From positions 131,490-195,489 of the forward strand of contig NZ_LMEV01000001.1 of NCBI RefSeq assembly GCF_001426505.1: 64,000 nt of DNA. Direction: 5' to 3'. The notes under the pieces are model-generated. The model was given only the letters and a program-made list of their open reading frames with translations. It was not told where the DNA came from and searched no databases. This document shows positions 56,898-64,000 of this stretch, piece by piece (position 1 is the stretch's first letter; each line of letters starts with the position of its first letter). The DNA comes from Variovorax sp. Root473. Lineage in GTDB: Bacteria > Pseudomonadota > Gammaproteobacteria > Burkholderiales > Burkholderiaceae_C. A program made the translations under genes and the position numbers.

Positions 56898-58528
56898 GCC
56901 TGCCCCACTTGTCGTTTCTTCATGGAGCGCGTGTCGATGCAATGGCCCTGGCCCGGCAGCGACTGCGCCATCTCGCGCAGCTGGCCGCGCTGGATCTTCT
57001 GCGAGGGCGTGAGCGGCAGCGCCTCGACGAAGGCCACGTAGCCCGGCGCCTTGTAGTACGCCAGCTGTGCGAGCGCATGCTGGACGATGCTGGCTGCGAC
57101 CGCTTCGCGCTGCGACGCATCGCTGTCGTCGCGCAGCACGATGCAGGCCAGCACCTCGTCGCCGCGCACCGCATCGGGCGTGGCGGCCACGGCCGAGGTC
57201 TTCACGGCCGGGTGCTGGTTGAGCACGCTCTCGACCTCGACGGCCGAGATGTTCTCGCCGCTGCGGCGGATCACATTCTTCTTGCGGTCGACGAAGAAGA
57301 AGTTGCCGTCGGCGTCGCGGCGCACGAGGTCGCCGGTGTGGAACCAGCCGTCGGCCCAGGCTTCGCGCGTGGCTTCTTCGTCCTTCAGGTAGCCGGAGAA
57401 GAAGTAGCGACGCGGGTCGGCACCGGCCGAGCGCACCAGCAGTTCGCCGGGCATGTCGGTGCCCACGTCGCTGCCGTCCTCGCCCATGAGGCGGATCTCG
57501 ACGAAGTCTTCCTGCCGCCCGAAGCAGCTGGTGCCCACGAGGCGCGGCTCGCGGTTGGCCATGATGCAGGCGGCCGCGCCGGTCTCGGTCATGGCCCAGG
57601 CCTCGACCAACGGAAAGCCGAAGCGTTCCTCGAAGGGCGCGTGGTTCTTGCGGTCGACACCGGCGCCGAAGCCCCAGCGGATCGCGTGGTCGCGGTCGGC
57701 CGCCGACGCAGGGGCCGACAGCAGCATCGCGGGCATCACGCCCAGGTAATGCACGATGGTCGCGCCGCTTTCCTTCGCGCTGGCCAGCCAGCTCTTCGGG
57801 TGGAAGCGGTCGAGCTGCACGAGGCAGCCACCGGCCACGAGCACCACCATGGTCGAGAACGCCATCGCGTTCATGTGGTTGAGCGGCAGCGGCGTGATCA
57901 CGCGCTCGGCGTCGGGACGGATGCTGCACACGCCGTCGAGCGCGGCATACCACTCGCCCGCGCGCAGGAAGTACGCGTTGCTCAGGATGCAGCCCTTGGG
58001 TCGGCCCGTGGTGCCCGAGGTGTAGAGCAGGCCGCATTCGGTGTCGGTGCCGACAGGCTCGCCGGCGCGCGGCGCGGCGGTCTTCGCGGGCGGCACGGCA
58101 TCGTCGGGGCCCATGGTCTCGAAGGCCACGCCGGCCTGCGCGGCGGCGGCCTGCAGGTCGGCGGCGCGCTCGGGCAGCGTCACGGCCAGGCCGATCTCGC
58201 TGTGGCCGATGAGGTAGACCAGCTCCGCCGAGCGCATCTCGGCGTTGATCGGCACCACGCTCGCGCCCAGCGCGTTCAGCGCCAGCCAATGGAAGATGAA
58301 GGCGGGCCGGTTCTCCAGCAGCAGGCCGACGCGGTGACCGTGGCCGTAGCCAGCCTGTGCGTAGGCGGTGCGCAGCCGCTCGATCTGCGCGGCGGCGTCG
58401 TCCCAGCGGATGGCGCCAGCGGCGATGCCGTAGGCGGCAGCGGTCACCGATTCGGTGAAGAGAAATTCGGCCTGCGGTGTGCGCGCGGCGGTGGCGGCGA
58501 ACACCTGGTGGACAGTGGCGTGGGTCAT
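56894..58528 (-). CDS. AMP-forming acyl-CoA ligase
   Basis: A 544-residue ANL enzyme. It has [17 protein letters not shown]5 motif AMTETGAA, TGDLVRRD, FVDRKKNVIRRSGENISA and the catalytic Lys in PSQKIQRGQLRE. It is related in plan to long-chain and aryl-CoA ligases such as CaiC-like proteins. With the thiolase-like and DUF35 genes next to it, it probably makes the CoA thioester that is then cleaved. It starts ten bases upstream of the beta-subunit stop. Confidence 0.93.
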   Translation of the reverse strand: MTHATVHQVFAATAARTPQAEFLFTESVTAAAYGIAAGAIRWDDAAAQIERLRTAYAQAGYGHGHRVGLLLENRPAFIFHWLALNALGASVVPINAEMRSAELVYLIGHSEIGLAVTLPERAADLQAAAAQAGVAFETMGPDDAVPPAKTAAPRAGEPVGTDTECGLLYTSGTTGRPKGCILSNAYFLRAGEWYAALDGVCSIRPDAERVITPLPLNHMNAMAFSTMVVLVAGGCLVQLDRFHPKSWLASAKESGATIVHYLGVMPAMLLSAPASAADRDHAIRWGFGAGVDRKNHAPFEERFGFPLVEAWAMTETGAAACIMANREPRLVGTSCFGRQEDFVEIRLMGEDGSDVGTDMPGELLVRSAGADPRRYFFSGYLKDEEATREAWADGWFHTGDLVRRDADGNFFFVDRKKNVIRRSGENISAVEVESVLNQHPAVKTSAVAATPDAVRGDEVLACIVLRDDSDASQREAVAASIVQHALAQLAYYKAPGYVAFVEALPLTPSQKIQRGQLREMAQSLPGQGHCIDTRSMKKRQVGQA

Positions 58529-58538
58529 CGCGTCCCTG

Positions 58539-59036
58539 TCAGATGAAGAGCTGCACGGCCGGCAGGGCCGCGTCGCAATTGAGCAGGTCGACGCGCTTGA
58601 GCGTCATGCGCAGCGCGCCGTCCTGCACCGTGAGGTGGTGGAAGAAGGTGCCGACATAGAACTGCAGTTCGTCGCCCTGCGACTCGGTGTAGTGGAACGA
58701 AGTGCGCACTACGAAGCGGTTGGCCTCGCCTTCGAAGGTCTCGACCACGGGCACCTGCAGCAGGTGATGGCAGCGGCTGGGCGGCTGCTGCGAAAACGCG
58801 CGCGGGCTCTTCAGGCGCTCGATGCGCAGCTCGCGCAGCAGCTTGTCCTCGTACAGGTGCGAGGTGTGGTTCAAGCCGTCTTCCTGGTCGGGCACGAGCG
58901 GAATCCAGTAGAACGCGTCGTCGGTGAAGAGCGCGTTCCACTCTTCGTAGCGACGGGTGTCGAGCAGGCGCGCTTCGTTCACGACGAAGTCGATCAGGTC
59001 CTGATGCGTGATCTTGGTGATGTCGACGGCGGCCAT
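58539..59036 (-). CDS. Rieske oxygenase beta subunit (pair 2)
   Basis: A 165-residue NTF2-fold beta subunit with VNEARLLDTRRYEEWNALFT and the ending ALPAVQLFI, parallel to pair 1. Its ATG overlaps the alpha-subunit TAA by one base (TAATG), so translation is coupled. The start at 59036 is required by that junction. Confidence 0.93.
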   Translation of the reverse strand: MAAVDITKITHQDLIDFVVNEARLLDTRRYEEWNALFTDDAFYWIPLVPDQEDGLNHTSHLYEDKLLRELRIERLKSPRAFSQQPPSRCHHLLQVPVVETFEGEANRFVVRTSFHYTESQGDELQFYVGTFFHHLTVQDGALRMTLKRVDLLNCDAALPAVQLFI

Positions 59037-60349
59037 TACATGGTCTCCGTCATGCGTTCGACCCAGCTGCGGTACTGGTTGCGCATGGGCAGCTCGTTGG
59101 TGCCGCCCGTGGTGATCTCGCCGCCCTTCAGTTCCGATTCGTCGTAGTCGCGGTGCAGGCTCACCCACTCGTTGCCGCTGGCGTGCAGGCCGGCCTGCAT
59201 GCCGCGGTAGGCCTGCAGGTCGTCGTGGCCCACCACCGAGAACGGCGAGTTGATGAGGCGGTTGTACATGGTGGTGCGCTGCAGCAGCTCGGGCGGCGCG
59301 CCCTTGAGGCGGAAGGTCCAGCTCTCGATGAGCGTCTGGTTGGCCGAGATCGGCTTGACCACGCGGATCGCCTGGATCGCGCCCTTGATCGTGAGGTTCG
59401 GGTAGTACACGGTGTTGTGCCGCGCCATGCCCAGAATCTGCGCCGTCTTCTCTTCGCCGTAGCGCGCCTTCATGGCGTCGTCATATGCGGGGATCGCCTT
59501 GTACTTGCTGTGAATGCTGAAGTGCACGCCCGTGAAGCTGTGGCCGTGGTCGTACGTGCGGATGCCCATGTCTTCGAAGAACTTGTAGTCGGACATGAAG
59601 GGCACGAACTGCTCCACCGCCATGGGCTTGGGCTCGTCCTCGGGCTTGTCGGCCCACATGCGCTTGGCGGTGCCGGCCGACGATTCGTGCGCCACCATGG
59701 GGTGCATGGTGTCGTTGAGGTTTTCGACGAACATCTTCCAGTTGCACTGGTGCATGAAGCGCAGGCAGCCGCCCGCGATTTCGAGTTCACCCTCGGGCGA
59801 GCGGTCGGCCATGTTGTCGATGGAGCTGAGCGAATCGCCGAAGTAGTCGTCGAAGTCGGGGCCCGCGTCGTTGATCTTCACGAAGATGAAGCCGCGGTGG
59901 CTGCGCACATGCCTCACGGGCGTGAGGCCCTTGCCCGACTCGCACTCGTGCAGCTGCGTGTGCTCGTAGCCGGTCTTCAGCGGAATGGCCAGCGGCGCGC
60001 CGTCGGTCTTGAAGGTCCAGGCGTGGTACGGGCAGCGAAAGAACTTGCCGGTGTTGCCGCAGGGCCCATTGACCAGGCGCGAGCCCTTGTGGGCGCAGCG
60101 GTTCATCATGACGCGCACGCTGCCGTCGCTGTGGCGCACGACGATCAGCGGACGGCCCGCGATCTCGTTGGTGATCCAGTCGCCCGACTTCGGCAGCTGG
60201 CTCTCGTGGCCGACGTAGTTCCAGGTGTTGGCGAAGAAATGCTCCTGCTCCAGCTCGAAGAGCTCCTGGCTGGTGTACAGGTCGCGGTGCACGCGGTCGT
60301 TCTGCACGAGCGCGCGAACGGCATCGGGGTTGTCTCGGTACGAAGGCAT
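59036..60349 (-). CDS. Rieske oxygenase alpha subunit (pair 2)
   Basis: A 437-residue catalytic subunit. Rieske ligands Cys85, His87, Cys106 and His109, and active-site Asp213, His216 and His221 (ENLNDTMHPMVAH) are at the same positions as in pair 1, showing an aligned paralog. Differences such as LRFMHQCNWKMF against LRNIVHCNWKMY lie near the iron, so substrate choice may differ. It sits next to the reductase gene, so it is probably the main partner. Confidence 0.95.
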   Translation of the reverse strand: MPSYRDNPDAVRALVQNDRVHRDLYTSQELFELEQEHFFANTWNYVGHESQLPKSGDWITNEIAGRPLIVVRHSDGSVRVMMNRCAHKGSRLVNGPCGNTGKFFRCPYHAWTFKTDGAPLAIPLKTGYEHTQLHECESGKGLTPVRHVRSHRGFIFVKINDAGPDFDDYFGDSLSSIDNMADRSPEGELEIAGGCLRFMHQCNWKMFVENLNDTMHPMVAHESSAGTAKRMWADKPEDEPKPMAVEQFVPFMSDYKFFEDMGIRTYDHGHSFTGVHFSIHSKYKAIPAYDDAMKARYGEEKTAQILGMARHNTVYYPNLTIKGAIQAIRVVKPISANQTLIESWTFRLKGAPPELLQRTTMYNRLINSPFSVVGHDDLQAYRGMQAGLHASGNEWVSLHRDYDESELKGGEITTGGTNELPMRNQYRSWVERMTETM

Positions 60350-60381
60350 GGTTCTCCTGGCTCCTTCCTGGCTGGCTTTTC

Positions 60382-61368
60382 TCAGAGGTCGAGCACCAGG
60401 CGCGCTCCCTTGGCGCGCGAGATGCAGATCTGCATGACGGTGCCTTCCGCCTTCTCGCGGGCGGTGAGCACGTAGTCGCGGTGGTCGATCTCGCCCTCGA
60501 TCACGGGCACGGCGCACACGCCGCACTCACCGCGCTTGCAGTCGAACATCGGGTCGCAGCCGTGTTCGATGAGGCAGTCGAGGATGCTCTGGCCGACCGG
60601 CACGGTGAAGCGCTGGCCCGACTGGGCAAGCTCCACCTCGAAGGGCTGGTCGCCCTCCTCCACGGCGGGTTCGGTGAAGAGCTCGAAGTGCACGCGGTCG
60701 TGTTCCCAGCCGCGGGCCTGGGTGCACGCGAGCACGGCGTCGAGCATGATCTTGGGGCCGCAGACGTAGAGGCGGTCGCCGGCGGGCACGGCGTCGAGCA
60801 GCGCGTCGATGTCCAGCGGCGCGCCGGCCTCGGCGTCGGCATGCACGCGCAGGTCGTCGCCCAGCAGCGCCTGCAACTCGGGCAGGAAGGCCATCAGGTC
60901 GCGGCTGCGGCCGGCGTAGTGCATGCGCACGGCCGCACCTTCGGCGCGGCGCCGCGCTGCCATCGACGCGAGCGGCGTGACGCCGATGCCGCCGGCCACC
61001 AGCACCGTGCCGCCCGGGCCGGAGTGCAGCGGAAAGTCGTTCTTCGGCGGCTCGATGGTGAGCGCGCTGCCCTCGGCCAACCCTTCGTGCATGAAGCGCG
61101 AGCCGCCGCGGCCTTCGGCCTCCTTGCGCACGGCGATCACGTAGTCGGTCGGGGCGTTGGTGGCGTTGCGCTCGGTCGCGAAGTTGATGAGCGAGTAGTG
61201 GCGCCAGTCGGTGGTGCCGTCGGCCAGTGTCACCTGCACGCGGATGTGCGCGCCAGCGGCGAAACCGGGCAGCGCGCGGCCGTCATCGGCACGCAGGCGC
61301 AGCAGGCGGATCAGCGGGTTGAGGGCGCGCGCTTCGACGACGCGAAGCTGGAGCGTGAGGGCGGTCAT
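60382..61368 (-). CDS. Phthalate-dioxygenase-reductase-type 2Fe-2S reductase
   Basis: A 328-residue class IA reductase. FMN site RHYSL (56-60), NAD domain with GGIGVTP (127-132) and YVCGPK (201-206), and a C-terminal plant-type [2Fe-2S] cluster with Cys277, Cys282, Cys285 and Cys315. The domain order FMN-NAD-2Fe2S is that of phthalate dioxygenase reductase. It passes NADH electrons to the Rieske subunits. It is the only reductase gene for both oxygenase pairs in the window. Confidence 0.94.
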   Translation of the reverse strand: MTALTLQLRVVEARALNPLIRLLRLRADDGRALPGFAAGAHIRVQVTLADGTTDWRHYSLINFATERNATNAPTDYVIAVRKEAEGRGGSRFMHEGLAEGSALTIEPPKNDFPLHSGPGGTVLVAGGIGVTPLASMAARRRAEGAAVRMHYAGRSRDLMAFLPELQALLGDDLRVHADAEAGAPLDIDALLDAVPAGDRLYVCGPKIMLDAVLACTQARGWEHDRVHFELFTEPAVEEGDQPFEVELAQSGQRFTVPVGQSILDCLIEHGCDPMFDCKRGECGVCAVPVIEGEIDHRDYVLTAREKAEGTVMQICISRAKGARLVLDL

Positions 61369-61389
61369 GGTTCGGGTCTCTTCGTCTCT

Positions 61390-62883
61390 TCAGGCCAGGG
61401 CGTGCTGCGCCAGCGCGGCCTGCAGCTTGTGGCCGTGTTCGTCGGCGAGGGCCGCGTCGCGCAGTTCGCGCAGGGTGGCGGGCGCCAGTGCGGCACCCGC
61501 ACGCTCGAACGCGCGCATCACGGTGTCGTAGTTGCGCAGGCCGCGCTCGTGCGTGTCGCTGTAGCCCTTGACCAGGCGCTGGCACTGGGCGAGCTCGACG
61601 GCCAGCGCGGGGTTGCGTGGCGCGGTGGCGGCGATGCGTTGCAGCCACTCTTCGATGCGGCGGTTTTCGTCGGCGTAGCGCATCGTCGAGCGGCGCCAGC
61701 CCTTGCAGGCCGCGACCATGCGCAGCATCAGGTAGCCGCGCAGCGAGCTGGTGCGGATCACGCGGCCGTGCTGCGTGAAGCGCTCGACGATCTTCTTCGG
61801 CACCGTGGAATGCATGAGCCAGCGGCCGAGGCCGCCGGGCAGCGTCTCGCAGATTTCCTGCAGGCGCGGGTGCATGTACTCGTGGATGGCGAGCAGCTGG
61901 CCCGGCTGCACGCCGGCCTCGCCGCGCACGCGCTCGAAGCGGGTGGCGCGGGTCTTCAGGGCGGCGACGCGGGCGGTGTCTTCATAAGACATCCACAGCG
62001 CGAGATGGCGTGCGGTTTCGCGCAGCAGGCGGTGGGCGTCGTCGGGCAATTTCGCGACGGCGGCCATGCGGTCGAGGTACAGGCCGGCGTAGGCCAGGTC
62101 CTGGTAGTCGATGAGGCGGCGCACGCCTTCGAGCAGGAAGTCTTGCGCGGGCTGCGGAAAGTCGCGCTGCACGCGCTCGACCAGGGCACGCACGGCCGGA
62201 TGGCGCGGTTGCGGTGCGGGCGTGGCGGCCGGTGCCACCTTGGCGGGTTCGCCGTCGTCGCCGTCCTGGGCGCGATCGAATGCCGCGCCGAAGGCCTTGA
62301 GGCTGGGCTTCACGCCCACGCCGCCACGCTCGATGGTGGCCTCGAACTGCGCACGGCCGAAGGGCAGCACGCCCGAGCCGGCGAGCGTCCCGAACAGCAC
62401 GGCGCTGATCACGCTGCCCGAGGCTTCGGCAGCCTGCGCCATGTCGAAGCGGATGAAGCGCTTGGCGGCGCGCGCGGTGTGCGCGAGCAGCTGGTCGCTG
62501 TCGACGCGGCCGTCGCCCATGGCGCTTTTTTCGGCGATGGAGAAGACACGGTGCGTGGAGGCGATAAGCGTGGTGCGGTCCTTCGTGACCAGCCCGCGCT
62601 GCACGGCGCGCCCGGCTTCCATGAGCTCGGAGGCGAGCACCACGTCGACGTCGCCCGGCAGCGGCATCAGCGCGAGCACGGGGCGACCGCCGTCGGACCG
62701 CGCTTGCGCGTCGGGGTACAGCTCGACGTAGTAGATGGTCGCGCCGGTGCGCTGGGCCACGCCCGGCACCGAGGTGGTCTGGGCGACGTAGCCGTTGGCC
62801 TCGCCCATGTCGACGATCCAGTCGGCAAGCACGCCGCCGCCCTCCCCGCCCATGGCGAGGATGGCAATCTTTATCGGGCTCAT
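61390..62883 (-). CDS. iorB: Indolepyruvate oxidoreductase beta subunit
   Basis: A 497-residue protein with an N-terminal 2-oxoacid oxidoreductase gamma-type domain (KIAILAMGGEGGGVLADWIV, 4-23, and TSVPGVAQRTGATIYYVEL). A C-terminal helical region follows that in this family is annotated as DUF6537 (TFL-type extension). It pairs with IorA, whose gene is upstream, to oxidise an aryl-2-oxo acid to the acyl-CoA. The start at 62883 avoids reading back through the repeat. The pathway role may be a 2-oxo acid formed from the indolic substrate. Confidence 0.88.
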   Translation of the reverse strand: MSPIKIAILAMGGEGGGVLADWIVDMGEANGYVAQTTSVPGVAQRTGATIYYVELYPDAQARSDGGRPVLALMPLPGDVDVVLASELMEAGRAVQRGLVTKDRTTLIASTHRVFSIAEKSAMGDGRVDSDQLLAHTARAAKRFIRFDMAQAAEASGSVISAVLFGTLAGSGVLPFGRAQFEATIERGGVGVKPSLKAFGAAFDRAQDGDDGEPAKVAPAATPAPQPRHPAVRALVERVQRDFPQPAQDFLLEGVRRLIDYQDLAYAGLYLDRMAAVAKLPDDAHRLLRETARHLALWMSYEDTARVAALKTRATRFERVRGEAGVQPGQLLAIHEYMHPRLQEICETLPGGLGRWLMHSTVPKKIVERFTQHGRVIRTSSLRGYLMLRMVAACKGWRRSTMRYADENRRIEEWLQRIAATAPRNPALAVELAQCQRLVKGYSDTHERGLRNYDTVMRAFERAGAALAPATLRELRDAALADEHGHKLQAALAQHALA

Positions 62884-62889
62884 GGCTCG

Positions 62890-62976
62890 CCCCCAGTCTT
62901 GCTCACTTCGTGTAGCCGCCAACCCCCTACCGGGGGCGATACCAGCGGCCCGGCAAAGCCGGTTCCGCGGTATCCC
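62890..62976. repeat. Intergenic hairpin repeat, copy 3
   Basis: Third copy of the repeat at 10,357 and 29,551: CCCCCAGTCTTGCTCACTTC then GTGTAG, CCCCCTACCGGGGG and CCGGCAAAGCCGG followed by TTCCGCGGTAT. It lies between iorA and iorB, both on the minus strand, so it is read here in the opposite sense relative to its flanking genes compared with copies 1 and 2. It is inside a likely operon, so it does not act as a strong terminator in this orientation. Confidence 0.8.
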
Positions 62977-63018
62977 TTGCAATATGGGGTGGTGTGACTG
63001 CGTTGCATCGGGGTCTCT

Positions 63019-64000
63019 TCAGAAGGCATAGGCGTCACGGCGGCGCGCGTCGCCGCGCTGCAGCCAGCCGATGACGGTGGTGCGCACGCGCTGGCGGAAG
63101 CGGTCCCAGGCGGTCGGGTTGCTCACGACCTGGGCCTTGTAGAACGAGGGGCACAGCACGGCGGCGTGCGAGACGTCGCCGCAGTTGCCGCAGCCCACGC
63201 AGCTGTCGAGCACGGTGGCGACGGGGTCGATGCGCAGCGGATCGGGGTTGGGCTTGATCGAGAGCGACGGGCAGCCCGACAGGCGGATGCACGAGTGGTC
63301 GCCGGTGCAGGTGTCGGCATCGACGCCGAACTTGTCGCGCACCATGCGCTTGCCGTCGGCGATGGCCTTGCGCACCAGCGGCTTCTCGCGCCGCTGCTTG
63401 TTGAGCATGCACTCCGATTGGGCGATGAGGACCTTGGGGCCCTTCTTCGTCGTGGTGAGTGCTTCTTTCAGCGCGTCGCGCATGCCGGCGACGTCGTAGG
63501 TGCGGCGCATGGTCTTCACCCACTCGACGCCCACGCCGCGCACGGCGCGCTCGATCTCGTGGCCGGTGCTGCGCGTCTTGTTGACGGCGTTCGACGAGAG
63601 GATGTCCTGCCCGCCCGTGGCCGAGGTGTAGTTGTTGTCGACGATGATGGTGAGGTTGTCGCTCTTGTTGAAGACTGCGTTGGCCACGCCGCTCGTCAGG
63701 CCGTTGTGCCAGAAGCCGCCGTCGCCCATCATCGAGATCGCGCGCTTTCCCGCGGGTGCATTCAGCGCCGAAGCGCCCGCACCGCCGAGGCCGTAGCCCA
63801 TCGTGGTGTTACCGATGTTGAAAGGCGGCAGGATCGAGAACAGGTGGCAGCCGATGTCGGCGCTCACGTGGTGCGCACCGAGTTCGCGCTCGACCAGCTT
63901 CATGGCACTGAAGATGGGGCGCTCGGGGCAGCCGGTGCAGAAGCCCGGTGGGCGCGAATGCACCACGTCGCCAAGCGCGCTCGACGGCTCCGCAGGCTCA
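63019..64000 (-). CDS. iorA: Indolepyruvate oxidoreductase alpha subunit, C-terminal part
   Basis: The frame is open to the right edge, so the N-terminus lies outside. The visible part has the ThDP-binding GDGGFWHNGLTSGVAN with Asn-rich NNYTSATGGQ, a cysteine block CTGDHSCIRLSGCP and the ferredoxin-type CVGCGNCGDVSHAAVLC with the remaining Cys for a [4Fe-4S] cluster. This matches IorA (pyruvate-ferredoxin-oxidoreductase superfamily), which decarboxylates aryl pyruvates to acyl-CoA. The four-Cys block near the end is not a complete two-cluster ferredoxin. Confidence 0.9.
   Translation of the reverse strand, partial: EPAEPSSALGDVVHSRPPGFCTGCPERPIFSAMKLVERELGAHHVSADIGCHLFSILPPFNIGNTTMGYGLGGAGASALNAPAGKRAISMMGDGGFWHNGLTSGVANAVFNKSDNLTIIVDNNYTSATGGQDILSSNAVNKTRSTGHEIERAVRGVGVEWVKTMRRTYDVAGMRDALKEALTTTKKGPKVLIAQSECMLNKQRREKPLVRKAIADGKRMVRDKFGVDADTCTGDHSCIRLSGCPSLSIKPNPDPLRIDPVATVLDSCVGCGNCGDVSHAAVLCPSFYKAQVVSNPTAWDRFRQRVRTTVIGWLQRGDARRRDAYAF

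Overview
The window is high-GC, densely coded DNA typical of a Comamonadaceae betaproteobacterium, most likely Variovorax or a close relative. The evidence is the folC-dedD-cvpA-purF-metZ order, a type-2 ArgG, MetNIQ uptake, Bug-type (TctC) gene remnants and a large LivKHMGF plus Rieske-oxygenase catabolic cluster. I had no database access, so the genus is an inference from style and gene content.

Bases 1-1,900 are a scar next to three tRNAs (Ala, Glu, Asp, minus strand). It holds a broken histidine-kinase tail and two decayed IS1182-type transposase pieces. From 1.9 to 31 kb the content is core housekeeping. A minus-strand run is folC-SPOR-cvpA-purF-metZ-gltX. It is followed by argG, murB/yajQ, plsY with ybaK and an aldo/keto reductase, a racemase, a flavin monooxygenase, metNIQ with a lone second metQ, prfB with its programmed frameshift, pepN, fbp and tRNA-Thr.

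From 31 to 39.7 kb is an accessory zone. A rhombosortase gene converges on a large GH10 xylanase whose C-terminus has the GlyGly-CTERM form that rhombosortases process. Next come a sugar-acid FAH-family gene with a LysR/GbpR-type regulator, remnants of NHL-repeat, sugar-acid-dehydratase and Bug-receptor genes, and a divergent Cro/CI-like regulator with a 69-residue partner and a palindromic operator.

From 39.7 kb to the right edge every gene is on the minus strand, mostly with 4-base start/stop overlaps. This is one catabolic cluster: indolepyruvate:ferredoxin oxidoreductase-type IorA and IorB, a 2Fe-2S reductase, two paralogous Rieske oxygenase alpha/beta pairs, two CoA ligases, a thiolase-like protein without the thiolase cysteine, a zinc-ribbon/OB-fold protein fused in frame to a degenerate SDR, a kynurenine-formamidase-like cyclase, three further SDRs, three paralogous branched-chain-type binding proteins with one LivH/LivM-LivG/LivF transporter, a MarR regulator and a thioesterase. 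The content suggests uptake of an aromatic or indolic acid, ring hydroxylation, hydrolytic ring opening, CoA activation, side-chain cleavage and thioester release. It resembles what I recall of iad-type auxin (indole-3-acetate) degradation loci of Variovorax. That assignment is a hypothesis.

A roughly 90-bp, hairpin-rich intergenic repeat occurs three times (10.4, 29.6 and 62.9 kb).
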